Shown: positions 27,383 through 36,253, numbered from the stretch's first letter. The stretch is 64,000 nucleotides of DNA from Falsirhodobacter sp051195255 (GCF_051195255.1 NZ_JBNJLK010000005.1:124001-188000); one strand, 5' to 3'. A program made the numbers and translations. The notes: generated by a model from the letters alone, not told the origin.

Positions 27383-28096
27383 ATGGCCAGCGACCTTCAC
27401 ATCCACTCGGCCTTCGACCGCGATCTTGAAGCGGTTCAGGCGATGATCATGAAAATGGGCGGCATGGTGGAAGCCGCCATCGCCGACGCCGCCCGTGCGC
27501 TGGAAACCCGCGACGACGAGCTGGCCGAACAGGTGCGCCGCAACGACCGCGCCATCGATGCGCTGGAAGAACAGGTGAACGCGGAATGCGCCCGCCTGAT
27601 CGCCCTGCGCGCGCCGATTGCCTCGGACCTGCGGACCGTGCTGACGGTCATCAAGATCGCGGGCAGCCTGGAGCGTTGCGGCGATTTCGCGAAGAACCTC
27701 GCGAAACGCTCCTCGGTCCTGTCGCAGCTGGCACAGATCCCGGGCGCCTCGCTTGCGATCCGGCGGATGGCGCGCACGGTGGAACTGCAGCTGAAGGACG
27801 CGCTGGACGCCTATATCCAGCGCGACGCAAAGCTGGCTTCGGACGTACGTCAGCGCGACGCCGAGGTGGACCAGATGTACAACGCCCTGTTCCGCGAATT
27901 CCTGACCCACATGATGGAAGATCCGCGCAACATCACGGCGTGCATGCACCTGCACTTCATCGCCAAGAACATCGAACGCGTGGGCGATCATGCGACCACC
28001 ATCGCAGAGCAGGTGATCTACCTCGTGACCGGGATGATGCCGGAAGAGGCGCGGATCAAGGCCGACAAGACCGCCTTCGCCGGAGGCGATGAATGA
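27383..28096 (+). CDS. phoU: Phosphate signalling protein PhoU
   Basis: Negative regulator that links Pst transport state to the PhoR/PhoB system. The 237-residue, all-helical protein has two PhoU repeats. Each repeat carries a metal-binding E/DxxxD-type segment, seen in LERCGDFAKNLAKRS of the first and IAKNIERVGDHATTIAEQ of the second. It overlaps phoB by 4 nt. Confidence 0.96.
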   Translation: MASDLHIHSAFDRDLEAVQAMIMKMGGMVEAAIADAARALETRDDELAEQVRRNDRAIDALEEQVNAECARLIALRAPIASDLRTVLTVIKIAGSLERCGDFAKNLAKRSSVLSQLAQIPGASLAIRRMARTVELQLKDALDAYIQRDAKLASDVRQRDAEVDQMYNALFREFLTHMMEDPRNITACMHLHFIAKNIERVGDHATTIAEQVIYLVTGMMPEEARIKADKTAFAGGDE

Positions 28097-28779
28097 GCGG
28101 CGAACCCATCGTCCTTCTGGTCGAGGATGAGCCCGCGCAGCGCGAGGTTCTGGCCTACAACCTCGAGGCCGAGGGGTTTCGCGTCTTTCAGGCCGGCAAC
28201 GGGGAAGAGGCGCTCATCCTCGTGGATGAGGTGTCGCCGGACGTGATCGTGCTGGACTGGATGATGCCGAACCTTTCGGGGATCGAGGTCTGCCGCCAGT
28301 TGAAGACCCGTTCCGAAACCCGCAGCCTGCCGGTCATCATGTTGTCGGCGCGGTCCGAGGAAGTGGATCGCGTGCGGGGGCTGGAAACCGGCGCGGACGA
28401 TTACGTGGTGAAGCCCTATTCGGTGGTCGAACTGATGGCGCGCGTGCGCACGCAGTTGCGCCGCGCACGCCCCGCGACGGTCGGCATCGTGCTGGAATGG
28501 GACGACATCCGCCTCGATTCCGAAACGCATCGCGTCTACCGGTCCGACAAGGTCCTGAAGCTGGGCCCGACGGAGTTCCGCCTTCTGACCACCTTCATGG
28601 AAAAGCCGGGCCGCGTGTTCAGCCGCGAACAGCTTCTGGACAGGGTCTGGGGACGCGATATCTATGTCGACACCCGCACCGTGGACGTGCATATCGGCCG
28701 CCTTCGCAAGGCGCTGTGCGTTCATGGCGGGGAAGATCCCCTGCGCACGGTGCGCGGGGCGGGATACGCCCTGGGCTGA
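28093..28779 (+). CDS. phoB: Phosphate regulon response regulator
   Basis: OmpR-family response regulator, 228 residues. The receiver domain has acidic residues Glu11/Asp12, phospho-acceptor Asp55 (VLDWMMP) and Lys107 (VVKPYS). The winged-helix DNA-binding domain covers about 130-228 (LGPTEFRLLTTFMEKPGRVFSREQLL, GAGYAL end). It should bind the Pho box before pstS. The partner kinase PhoR is not in the neighbouring genes. Confidence 0.95.
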   Translation: MSGEPIVLLVEDEPAQREVLAYNLEAEGFRVFQAGNGEEALILVDEVSPDVIVLDWMMPNLSGIEVCRQLKTRSETRSLPVIMLSARSEEVDRVRGLETGADDYVVKPYSVVELMARVRTQLRRARPATVGIVLEWDDIRLDSETHRVYRSDKVLKLGPTEFRLLTTFMEKPGRVFSREQLLDRVWGRDIYVDTRTVDVHIGRLRKALCVHGGEDPLRTVRGAGYALG

Positions 28780-28838
28780 TTTGGGTCGCGAAACGTCAGG
28801 GTGACTGCTAGAATATCCTCAACACGAAGGATGTCGAC

Positions 28839-29642
28839 ATGGCCGAACCGCGCACGAACGTTTCCTCCCTTGATCCTGTGTGGCAGCGGATCTGCGATGA
28901 GGCGCAACAGGCGATTCGCGACGAACCGCTGATCGGCGGCTTTGTCCATGCCAGCCTGTTGCACCACCCGTCCTTGGAGCGGGCGCTGGCCTATCGCTTC
29001 GCGCTGAAGCTGTCGTCCAACGACATGAGCGAGCAGATCCTGCGCGAGATCGCGGAAGAGGCGCATCGTGCCTCTCCCGACATCGTTCAGGCGGCGCGGG
29101 CGGATCTGACGGCGGTCTTCGAACGCGATCCCGCCTGCCACCGCTATCTTCAGCCGATCCTGTATTTCAAAGGGTACCAGGCTCTGCAGGCCTATCGCAT
29201 CGGCCACTGGCTGTGGACCCGCGGGCGGTTCGACCTGTCCTATTTCGTCCAGACCCGCGTGTCGGAGGTGTTTGGCGTCGACATCCATCCGGCCGCGTCG
29301 GTCGGACGGGGCGTCATGATCGACCACGCCCATTCCATCGTGATCGGGGAAACGGCGATCGTGGGCAACAACGTGTCCATGCTGCATTCCGTCACGCTTG
29401 GCGGCACGGGCAAGGAGGACGGCGACCGTCATCCTAAGATCGAGGATGGCGTGCTGATCGGGGCGGGCGCGAAAGTGCTGGGCAACATCACAGTCGGGCA
29501 TTGCAGCCGGATCGCGGCAGGCTCGGTGGTTCTGCGGGACGTTCCACCGAATTCCACCGTCGCGGGCGTTCCGGCAAAGGTCGTGGGCACCGCCGGCTGC
29601 GATCAGCCGTCCATCGCGATGAACCAACTCGTCCAGGAATGA
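28839..29642 (+). CDS. cysE: Serine O-acetyltransferase
   Basis: Makes O-acetylserine for cysteine synthesis. This 267-residue protein has the N-terminal helical SATase domain and a left-handed beta-helix of hexapeptide repeats with DIHPAASVGRGVMIDHAHS (catalytic Asp148 and His163) and VTLGGTGKEDGDRHPKI. The short C-terminal tail could bind cysteine synthase or feedback cysteine. It stands alone, 59 bp after phoB and before a bidirectional terminator. Confidence 0.95.
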   Translation: MAEPRTNVSSLDPVWQRICDEAQQAIRDEPLIGGFVHASLLHHPSLERALAYRFALKLSSNDMSEQILREIAEEAHRASPDIVQAARADLTAVFERDPACHRYLQPILYFKGYQALQAYRIGHWLWTRGRFDLSYFVQTRVSEVFGVDIHPAASVGRGVMIDHAHSIVIGETAIVGNNVSMLHSVTLGGTGKEDGDRHPKIEDGVLIGAGAKVLGNITVGHCSRIAAGSVVLRDVPPNSTVAGVPAKVVGTAGCDQPSIAMNQLVQE

Positions 29643-29649
29643 ACGACAA

Positions 29650-29673
29650 CGGCCGGAGGTGTCCCTCCGGCCG
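29650..29673. terminator. Bidirectional terminator between cysE and pdhC
   Basis: A perfect 10-bp stem CGGCCGGAGG / CCTCCGGCCG with a TGTC loop sits between the convergent cysE and pdhC genes. It is followed by CGTTCC on the plus strand and TTGTCGTT on the minus strand. Confidence 0.75.
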
Positions 29674-29696
29674 CGTTCCGATCATATGGATGGCTG

Positions 29697-31082
29697 TCAG
29701 GCCAGCATGGCAATCGGGTGCTCCAGGTTCTCGACGATGGCCTTCATCAGTTCAGCGCCCAAGGCACCGTCGATCACGCGGTGATCGACCGACAGGGTCA
29801 TCGACATCATGGTGGCCACGGTCAATTCGCCATCCTTGCCGACGATCGGCTTCTTCAGTCCAGCGCCCACGGCCAGGATCGCGGCCTGCGGCGGACTGAT
29901 GATCGCGTCGAAATTCTCAATCCCCATCATGCCGAGGTTCGAGATGGAGAAGCTTCCACCCTGATATTCATGCGGGGCCAGCTTCTTGTTTCGGGCGCGG
30001 GCCGCCAGATCCTTCATCTCGGCCGACAGGGTCGAGAGAGATTTCTGGTCCGCGTCCTTCAGCACCGGCGTGAACAGACCGCCTTCGACCGACACGGCCA
30101 CGGCCACGTCCGACGCCTTCATCCGCAGGATGCGGTCGCCCGCCCAGACGGCGTTGGCGTCCTTCACCTGTTGAAGGGCCAGCGCGCAGGCCTTGATGAT
30201 GAAGTCGTTCACCGACAGCTTCACGCCGCGGGCTTCCAGCTGCGTGTTCAGCGTCGCGCGGAATTTCATCAGCGCGTCAAGGTTCACGTCCCGGCGCAGA
30301 TAGAAGTGCGGGATCGTCTGCTTGGCTTCCGTCAGGCGGGCGGCGATGACCTTGCGCATCCCGTCCAGCGGCACGTCTTCATAGCTGCGGCCGTCATACA
30401 TCTTCTTGACGGCGTCGGCGCTGGAGGTGGCGGAGGCGACGGGGGCTTTCTGCGCCTCGGCCTTCGGTGCGTCGGCCTTGGGGGCTTCCGACTTCGCAGC
30501 CGCGGGCTTCGCCGCTTCCACGTCCGCCTTCACGATCCGGCCATGCGGACCGGTGCCCTGAACCTGCGACAGATCCAGCCCCTTGTCGGCGGCGATGCGC
30601 CGGGCCAAGGGCGAGGCGAAGACGCGCTTTCCATCACCTTTCAAGGCCGCGGAACCGCCCTTGGTCGGTGCCGCCGAGGTCGTGGGGACCTTGCCTTCGC
30701 CTTCGGGTTCCACCTGCTGCTGACGGCCGATCTTTTCTTCTTCGGCGTCGGCCTTCTGATCCTCGACCGACTGGTCATCGGCCGAATGGTCCGGACCGGG
30801 GGCGGGCTTGGACGCCCCGGCGTCTGCCGGAACCTCCTCGCCGTCCTCGACCAAGATCGCGATCGGCTGGTTCACCTTCACGCCCGCCGTGCCTTCAGCG
30901 ACCAGGATCTTGCCCATGGTGCCTTCGTCCACGGCCTCGAACTCCATCGTGGCCTTGTCCGTCTCGATCTCGGCCAGCACCATGCCGGATTTGACTTCGT
31001 CGCCCTCTTTCACCAGCCACTTGGCCAGCGTGCCTTCCTCCATCGTCGGGGAAAGGGCCGGCATCAGGATTTCAGTAGCCAT
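29697..31082 (-). CDS. pdhC: Pyruvate dehydrogenase E2 (dihydrolipoamide acetyltransferase)
   Basis: Core acetyltransferase of the pyruvate dehydrogenase complex, 461 residues. It has one N-terminal lipoyl domain (1-78, lipoyl Lys43 in ETDKATMEFEA), a long acidic/Ala-Pro linker, the peripheral-subunit-binding domain FASPLARRIAADKGLDLSQ (about 155-190) and the catalytic domain ending with DHRVIDGA, which carries the active-site His. A second Ala/Lys-rich linker separates the last two domains. Last gene of pdhA-pdhB-pdhC. Confidence 0.96.
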   Translation of the reverse strand: MATEILMPALSPTMEEGTLAKWLVKEGDEVKSGMVLAEIETDKATMEFEAVDEGTMGKILVAEGTAGVKVNQPIAILVEDGEEVPADAGASKPAPGPDHSADDQSVEDQKADAEEEKIGRQQQVEPEGEGKVPTTSAAPTKGGSAALKGDGKRVFASPLARRIAADKGLDLSQVQGTGPHGRIVKADVEAAKPAAAKSEAPKADAPKAEAQKAPVASATSSADAVKKMYDGRSYEDVPLDGMRKVIAARLTEAKQTIPHFYLRRDVNLDALMKFRATLNTQLEARGVKLSVNDFIIKACALALQQVKDANAVWAGDRILRMKASDVAVAVSVEGGLFTPVLKDADQKSLSTLSAEMKDLAARARNKKLAPHEYQGGSFSISNLGMMGIENFDAIISPPQAAILAVGAGLKKPIVGKDGELTVATMMSMTLSVDHRVIDGALGAELMKAIVENLEHPIAMLA

Positions 31083-31092
31083 TCGTCTCTCC

Positions 31093-32487
31093 TCAGCGAT
31101 AGCAGACGGATTTGACGGCCTCGATCACCTCGGCGGTCGTGACCAGCGCAAGCTTTTCAAGGTTTGCCGCATAAGGCATCGGCACGTCCTTGCCTGCGAG
31201 GTTGATCACCGGGGCGTCCAGATAGTCGAACGCCTGCTGCATGATCGTGGCCGAGATGTGGTTCCCGATGGAGCCGACGGGGAAGCCTTCCTCGACGGTA
31301 ACACAACGGTTCGTCTTGCGGACCGATTCCAGCACCGTTTCGTAATCGATCGGACGCAGGGTGCGCAGGTCGATCACTTCGGCCTCGATGCCCTCTTCGG
31401 CCAGCTTGTCGGCGGCTTCCAGGGCATAGGTCATGCCGATCCCGAAGGACACGATGGTCACGTCCTTGCCTTCGCGCCAGATGCGCGCCTTGCCGAAGGG
31501 GATGGTGAAGTCCTCGACATCCGGCACCTCGAACGAACGACCGTACATGATCTCGTTCTCAAGGAAGATGACGGGGTTCGGATCGCGGATCGCCTGTTTC
31601 AGCAGGCCTTTGGCGTCGGCGGCCGAATAGGGCATCACGACCTTCAGGCCCGGGATCTGGGCGTACCACGCCGCGTAGTCCTGGCTGTGCTGCGCGCCCA
31701 CGCGGGCGGCGGCGCCGTTCGGACCGCGGAACACGATCGGGCAGCCCATCTGGCCACCGGACATGTACAGCGTCTTGGCGGCGGAGTTGATGATCTGGTC
31801 GATCGCCTGCATGGCGAAGTTGAAGGTCATGAACTCCACGATCGGGTTCAGGCCGCCCATGGCCGCACCAACCGCGACGCCGGCAAAGCCGTGCTCGGTG
31901 ATCGGGGTGTCGACGACGCGCTTCGGACCGAACTCGTCCAGAAGGCCTTGGGAGATCTTGTAGGCGCCCTGGTATTCGCCCACTTCCTCGCCCATCAGGA
32001 AGACACGGTCGTTGCCGCGCATTTCCTCGGCCATGGCCTCGCGCAGGGCTTCCCGCACGGTCATGGTCTTCATCTTCGTGCCTTCGGGCCAGTCGGGCGA
32101 ACGGTCGCGCTTGCCCGGAACCGGCGCACCGGGGGAGGCGACGACCGGTTCGTCCAGCGCTTTCACGCTGCCGCCCTCGGCTTCGGGAGCCTTCTTTTCC
32201 TCGGTCGGCTCGACGGCCTCACCGGACGCCGCGTCCGCATCCTCGCCTTCCTCGACCAGAACGCAGATCGGCGTGTTCACCTTCACGCCCGACGTGCCCT
32301 CGGCCACCAGGATCTTGCCGACGATGCCCTCGTCCACGGCTTCGAACTCCATCGTGGCCTTGTCCGTCTCGATCTCGGCCATGACCTGACCGGATTTCAC
32401 GGTGTCGCCTTCCTTCACCAGCCACTTGGCCAGCGTGCCTTCTTCCATGGTCGGCGACAGCGCCGGCATCAGAACTTGCGTTGCCAT
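31093..32487 (-). CDS. pdhB: Pyruvate dehydrogenase E1 beta subunit with lipoyl domain
   Basis: E1 beta subunit, 464 residues. Residues 1-78 are a lipoyl domain nearly identical to that of PdhC (Lys43 in ETDKATMEFEA), followed by an acidic linker. From about 140 the transketolase-like beta subunit begins (TVREALREAMAEEM, GEEVGEYQGAYKI, HSQDYAAWYAQIPGL). A lipoyl domain on E1 beta is an alphaproteobacterial feature. It lies 12 nt after pdhA and 10 nt before pdhC. Confidence 0.96.
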   Translation of the reverse strand: MATQVLMPALSPTMEEGTLAKWLVKEGDTVKSGQVMAEIETDKATMEFEAVDEGIVGKILVAEGTSGVKVNTPICVLVEEGEDADAASGEAVEPTEEKKAPEAEGGSVKALDEPVVASPGAPVPGKRDRSPDWPEGTKMKTMTVREALREAMAEEMRGNDRVFLMGEEVGEYQGAYKISQGLLDEFGPKRVVDTPITEHGFAGVAVGAAMGGLNPIVEFMTFNFAMQAIDQIINSAAKTLYMSGGQMGCPIVFRGPNGAAARVGAQHSQDYAAWYAQIPGLKVVMPYSAADAKGLLKQAIRDPNPVIFLENEIMYGRSFEVPDVEDFTIPFGKARIWREGKDVTIVSFGIGMTYALEAADKLAEEGIEAEVIDLRTLRPIDYETVLESVRKTNRCVTVEEGFPVGSIGNHISATIMQQAFDYLDAPVINLAGKDVPMPYAANLEKLALVTTAEVIEAVKSVCYR

Positions 32488-32499
32488 TGTATCGCCCCC

Positions 32500-33489
32500 T
32501 TACGCGTAAATGTCGGTCCAGAGCTCGGACACGTCCGGCTCGGGGCTGGTCTTCGCGAACTCGGCGGATTCGTTCACGATGGCCTTGATGTCCTTGTCGA
32601 TGGCCTTCAGGTCATCGTCGGTGGCGTGGTTGCCGGTCAGCAGCAGATCGCGCACATGCTCGATGGGGTCCTTTTCGGAACGCATCTTCTCCACCTCGTC
32701 CCGGGTCCGGTATTTCGCCGGATCGGACATGGAGTGTCCGCGGTAACGGTAGGTGTTCATTTCGAGGATGTACGGACCCTTGCCGGCACGGCAATGCGCC
32801 ACGGCCTTTTCGCCGGCCGCTTTCACCGCCAGCACGTCCATGCCGTCTACGGCCTCGCCCGCGATGCCGTAGGCTACGCCGCGTTCCCAGTAGGAAGGCG
32901 ACTTGGTCGAGCGTTTCACGCTCGTACCCATGGCATACTGGTTGTTCTCGATCACGAAGACGCAGGGCAGGTCCCACAGCTGGGCCATGTTGTACGTCTC
33001 GTACACCTGGCCTTGGTTCGCCGCACCATCGCCGAAATAGGCGAAGGTGACGTTGTCGTTGCCCAGGTACTTGTCGGCGAAGGACAGGCCGGCACCGATC
33101 GGCACCTGCGCCGCGACGATGCCGTGGCCGCCATAGAAATGCTTCTCCTTGGAGAACATGTGCATGGAGCCGCCCTTGCCCTTCGAGTAGCCGCCTTCGC
33201 GACCCGTCAGCTCGGCCATGACGCCATTGGCGGACATGCCGCAGGCCAGCATGTGCCCGTGATCGCGGTAGGAGGTGACGCGCTTGTCGCCTTCCTTCGC
33301 CGCGGCTTCCAAGCCCACGACGACCGCTTCCTGCCCAATGTAGAGGTGGCAGAAGCCGCCGATCAGGCCCATGCCATACAGCTGGCCGGCCTTTTCCTCA
33401 AAGCGACGGATCAGAAGCATGTCGCGGTAATAGCCAAGGAGTTCATCCTTGGAAACGTTGGGGATAGTGGCCGTATCTTTGGTGGCCAT
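32500..33489 (-). CDS. pdhA: Pyruvate dehydrogenase E1 alpha subunit
   Basis: Thiamine-diphosphate-binding alpha subunit, 329 residues. GDGAANQGQVYETYNMAQLWDLP is the ThDP motif (GDGx~25NN, ending in ENNQYAMGT) and YRYRGHSMSDP is the phosphorylation-loop-like block. The start at 33489 follows GGAGGA; an in-frame GTG at 33504 overlaps that site. First gene of the PDH operon, with a palindromic operator candidate 27-46 bp upstream. Confidence 0.96.
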   Translation of the reverse strand: MATKDTATIPNVSKDELLGYYRDMLLIRRFEEKAGQLYGMGLIGGFCHLYIGQEAVVVGLEAAAKEGDKRVTSYRDHGHMLACGMSANGVMAELTGREGGYSKGKGGSMHMFSKEKHFYGGHGIVAAQVPIGAGLSFADKYLGNDNVTFAYFGDGAANQGQVYETYNMAQLWDLPCVFVIENNQYAMGTSVKRSTKSPSYWERGVAYGIAGEAVDGMDVLAVKAAGEKAVAHCRAGKGPYILEMNTYRYRGHSMSDPAKYRTRDEVEKMRSEKDPIEHVRDLLLTGNHATDDDLKAIDKDIKAIVNESAEFAKTSPEPDVSELWTDIYA

Positions 33490-33515
33490 TGCGTCCTCCT
33501 CCACAGCAAGCGGAT

Positions 33516-33535
33516 ATAGTTTAGCCTTAAACTAT
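33516..33535. promoter_or_regulatory. Palindromic operator candidate before pdhA
   Basis: A perfect inverted repeat, ATAGTTTA N4 TAAACTAT, lies 27-46 bp upstream of the pdhA ATG in the only AT-rich patch of the pdhA-ftsB gap. Its size and symmetry fit a dimeric repressor site overlapping the promoter or transcription start. The regulator is not known from this window. Confidence 0.6.
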
Positions 33536-33598
33536 CTTTATCGCATCATCCTGCGCGAGTGTAGCGCAAAATTGCATGGGGCGGAGTGTAGTGCGAAC

Positions 33599-33892
33599 TC
33601 AACGGATGACGATCTCATCCGGGCGGGTATAGCCAAGAATGTCACGGGCCTGCTGGTCCAGCAGATCCAAGTCCAGATACTGGGTGGACAGGCGCCGGGT
33701 CAGGTTCTGGATATCGTCCAGCTGCGCCTGAAGGCGCGACCGTTCGCTTTCAAGCTGTTCCGTCTGGGCACGGATCTGCACCTGCTGGAACACGCCATAA
33801 TCGCCTTGAACGGCCGCGAAGGTGAAATAAAGGCCCAGGGTGGCCAGGATCATGAAATAGACCGTGGCGCCAAGTGCGGGAGGTTTCGTCAT
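33599..33892 (-). CDS. ftsB: FtsB-like septum formation initiator (DivIC family)
   Basis: Small bitopic division protein, 97 residues. It has a single membrane helix at about 9-28, a coiled coil at about 37-70 (heptad Leu in QLESERSRLQAQLDDIQNL) and a short conserved tail DLLDQQARDILGYTRPDEIV. It would join FtsL and FtsQ at the septum. The start at 33892 is preferred over the longer frame to 33958, which would place charged sequence ahead of the helix. Its position between fda and pdhA is typical of alphaproteobacteria. Confidence 0.88.
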   Translation of the reverse strand: MTKPPALGATVYFMILATLGLYFTFAAVQGDYGVFQQVQIRAQTEQLESERSRLQAQLDDIQNLTRRLSTQYLDLDLLDQQARDILGYTRPDEIVIR

Positions 33893-33959
33893 CTGCTGCC
33901 CCAAACGCCTGTTGACCGGCGACAACCTGTTGATGCCACAAGGGGGGGCGGCAGGCAAA

Positions 33960-33986
33960 GGGTTTCCCGGACGAACCGGGAAACCC
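33960..33986 (-). terminator. Terminator after fda
   Basis: An 11-bp perfect stem GGGTTTCCCGG / CCGGGAAACCC with a 5-nt loop lies 8 nt after the fda stop. On the minus strand it is followed by CTTTGCC. Strong stem, short T-tract. Confidence 0.75.
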
Positions 33987-33993
33987 CTGAAGG

Positions 33994-34923
33994 TCAGGCC
34001 TGACCCTTGTAGATCGAGACGAGCTTGCCCAGCATCGCCAGCGCATCCTCGCGCGGGCGCTGGAAGGTGTTGCGCCCGATGATGGAGCCGTTGCCGCCGC
34101 CGGCCAGGATGGCGCGCGCGTCGTCATAGACCGCATCTTCGCCCTTCGTGGCACCGCCCGAGAAGACGATGATCCGGCGACCGGCGAAGGAGGCCTGCAC
34201 GCAGTGCTTCACCCGCGCGGCCATGTCGGACACGTCGATCTTCTGCGCGTCGTAGACCTTCTTGGCCTCTGGCTGCATGATGTGGTCGGTGGACAGCTTG
34301 ATCTTGATGATGTGGGCGCCCAGCAGGGCGGCCACATGCGCGGCATAGGCGGCCACATCGATGGCGGTTTCCCCGTCCTTCGTCACGGCCTCGCCGCGCG
34401 GATAGGACCAGATCACGGTGGCGATGCCGCGGGCGGCGGCTTCCTTGCGCATCTGGACGATCTCCTCGAACATGTCCAACGCCATGTCCGAACCCGGATA
34501 GATCGTGAAGCCGATGGCCGCGCAGCCCAGACGCGATGCGTCATCGACCGAAGCCGTGATCGCCTGGTTCTTGCCCGCCGTGTCGGACATGAGCGAGTTG
34601 GCGGAGTTCACCTTCAGGATCGTCGGGATCTGGCCCGCGAAGGTGTCGGCGCCCGCTTCCAGCGGACCCAGCGGCGCAGCATAGGCCGACAGCCCCGCGT
34701 CGATCGCCAGCTGGTAGTGGTAGTGGGGATCATAACCTGCGGCGTTCGGCGCGAAACTGCGGGCCGGGCCGTGTTCGAATCCCTGGTCGACCGGCAGGAT
34801 GATCATCTTGCCGGTGCCACCCAGCTCGCCTTCCATCAACATGCGGCAAAGGTTGCCTTTCACGCCGGCGTTCTCGCCTTCGTAATTGGCAAGAATACGC
34901 TGGACGGTTGTGGATGCACGCAT
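33994..34923 (-). CDS. fda: Class I fructose-bisphosphate aldolase
   Basis: Glycolytic/gluconeogenic aldolase, 309 residues, of the bacterial/archaeal DhnA-type class I family. The Schiff-base Lys lies in HIIKIKLSTD (Lys207 or Lys209), and ILPVDQGFEHGP and SYPRGEA are family blocks. The start at 34923 follows AAGGAG; the frame to 35001 has no ribosome binding site. It is downstream of pgk with 117 bp between, which contain a LacI-type operator candidate. Confidence 0.93.
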   Translation of the reverse strand: MRASTTVQRILANYEGENAGVKGNLCRMLMEGELGGTGKMIILPVDQGFEHGPARSFAPNAAGYDPHYHYQLAIDAGLSAYAAPLGPLEAGADTFAGQIPTILKVNSANSLMSDTAGKNQAITASVDDASRLGCAAIGFTIYPGSDMALDMFEEIVQMRKEAAARGIATVIWSYPRGEAVTKDGETAIDVAAYAAHVAALLGAHIIKIKLSTDHIMQPEAKKVYDAQKIDVSDMAARVKHCVQASFAGRRIIVFSGGATKGEDAVYDDARAILAGGGNGSIIGRNTFQRPREDALAMLGKLVSIYKGQA

Positions 34924-34986
34924 CGTCGACTCCTTGAAAAAATCCGCTTCGGAAGGTGTATGGGGCAGTGGGGGGCTTCGCAATCT

Positions 34987-35000
34987 TGGTCGCGCTAACA
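34987..35000. promoter_or_regulatory. LacI-family-type operator candidate before fda
   Basis: TGGTCGCGCTAACA matches 9 of the 10 conserved positions of the LacI-family consensus TGnTAnCGnTAnCA. It lies 64 bp upstream of the fda ATG. A similar site precedes edd. In Rhodobacter the LacI-family regulator CceR controls genes of central carbon metabolism, so CceR-type control is a reasonable inference. Confidence 0.5.
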
Positions 35001-35040
35001 TGCCGACAAAGGATGATCTTTTTGCGAAACCCCCGTGAAA

Positions 35041-36228
35041 TCATCCAAGCGCGGCGACGCCGGGCAGGGTCTTGCCCTCCATCCACTCAAGGAACGCACC
35101 CCCGGCGGTGGAGATGTAAGTGAACCGATCGGCCGCGCCCGCCGTGTTCAGCGCCGCCACCGTGTCGCCCCCGCCTGCGACCGAGACGAGCTGGCCGGCT
35201 TCGGTCAGTTCGGCGGCCTTGGCGGCGGCGGCGTTGGTGGCCTTGTCGAAGGGCTCGATCTCGAACGCGCCAAGGGGGCCGTTCCAGATCAGCGTCTTGC
35301 ACTGCGAAAAGACCATCGCGATATGGGCGACGCTTTCCGGGCCCGCGTCCAGGATCATCGCATCGGCCGGGCAGGCTTCGGCGCTGACGGTTTCGGACGC
35401 GGCGCCGGCCTTAAATTCACGCGCGACCACGACGTCGACGGGCAGGATCACCTGGCAGCCGGCCTTCTGCGCCTTTGCCAGAATCCCGCGGGCGGTGTCG
35501 GCCATGTCGCGTTCGGCGAGGCTTTTCCCGACCTCGATTCCCTGAGCGACCAGGAAGGTGTTCGCCATGCCGCCGCCGATCACCAGATGGTCGACCTTTT
35601 CCACGAGGTTGCCCAGCAGGTCCAGCTTGGTCGACACCTTGGCGCCGCCCACGATGGCCACCACGGGACGGGTCGGCGCGCCCAGCGCCGCTTCCAACGC
35701 CTTCAGCTCGGCTTCCATCAGGCGGCCGGCGACGGCGGGCAGAAGATGCGCCACCCCTTCGGTGGAGGCGTGCGCGCGGTGCGCGGCCGAGAACGCGTCG
35801 TTGACGTAAAGATCGCCCAGCGCCGCGAAGTTGCGCGACAGCTCGCTGTCGTTCTTCTCCTCGCCGGCGTGGAAGCGGGTGTTTTCCAGAAGGACGACCT
35901 CGCCCTCGCCAGCCTCGGCGATGGCGCCGCGGGCATAGTCGCCGATGCAGTCCTTGCCGAACACGACGCGCAGGCCCAGCGCCTTTTCAAGGGCCGGGAC
36001 CAGCGGCTTCAGGCTCATCTCCTCCACGACCTTGCCCTTGGGGCGGCCGAAATGGGCCAGCAGCACGGGCTTGCCGCCGGCCTGCACGATGTCGCGCACC
36101 GTCGGCACGATCTTTTCGATGCGGGTGGCGTCGGTCACGGTGCCGTTGTCCATCGGCACGTTGATGTCCACGCGCACCAGGACCGTCTTGTCCTGCAGGT
36201 CGACGTCGTCCAGCGTTTTCCAGGCCAT
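35041..36228 (-). CDS. pgk: Phosphoglycerate kinase
   Basis: Cytoplasmic ATP-generating glycolytic enzyme, 395 residues. Family blocks are TVLVRVDINVPMDNG (substrate site), LLAHFGRPKG, GGAKVSTKLDLL and the C-terminal VAGGGDTVAAL nucleotide site. The start at 36228 follows AGGAG; an extension to 36255 is unlikely. Divergent from two cyclophilin genes, across a region holding a 10-bp palindrome. Confidence 0.97.
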   Translation of the reverse strand: MAWKTLDDVDLQDKTVLVRVDINVPMDNGTVTDATRIEKIVPTVRDIVQAGGKPVLLAHFGRPKGKVVEEMSLKPLVPALEKALGLRVVFGKDCIGDYARGAIAEAGEGEVVLLENTRFHAGEEKNDSELSRNFAALGDLYVNDAFSAAHRAHASTEGVAHLLPAVAGRLMEAELKALEAALGAPTRPVVAIVGGAKVSTKLDLLGNLVEKVDHLVIGGGMANTFLVAQGIEVGKSLAERDMADTARGILAKAQKAGCQVILPVDVVVAREFKAGAASETVSAEACPADAMILDAGPESVAHIAMVFSQCKTLIWNGPLGAFEIEPFDKATNAAAAKAAELTEAGQLVSVAGGGDTVAALNTAGAADRFTYISTAGGAFLEWMEGKTLPGVAALG

Positions 36229-36243
36229 GCAAAGCTCCTCTTG

Positions 36244-36253
36244 GTTGCGCAAC
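36244..36253. promoter_or_regulatory. Short palindrome in the pgk-cyclophilin divergent region
   Basis: GTTGCGCAAC is a perfect 10-bp palindrome 16 bp upstream of the pgk ATG, close to its ribosome binding site. It could be a repressor half-site pair or chance. No second copy was seen nearby. Confidence 0.3.
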
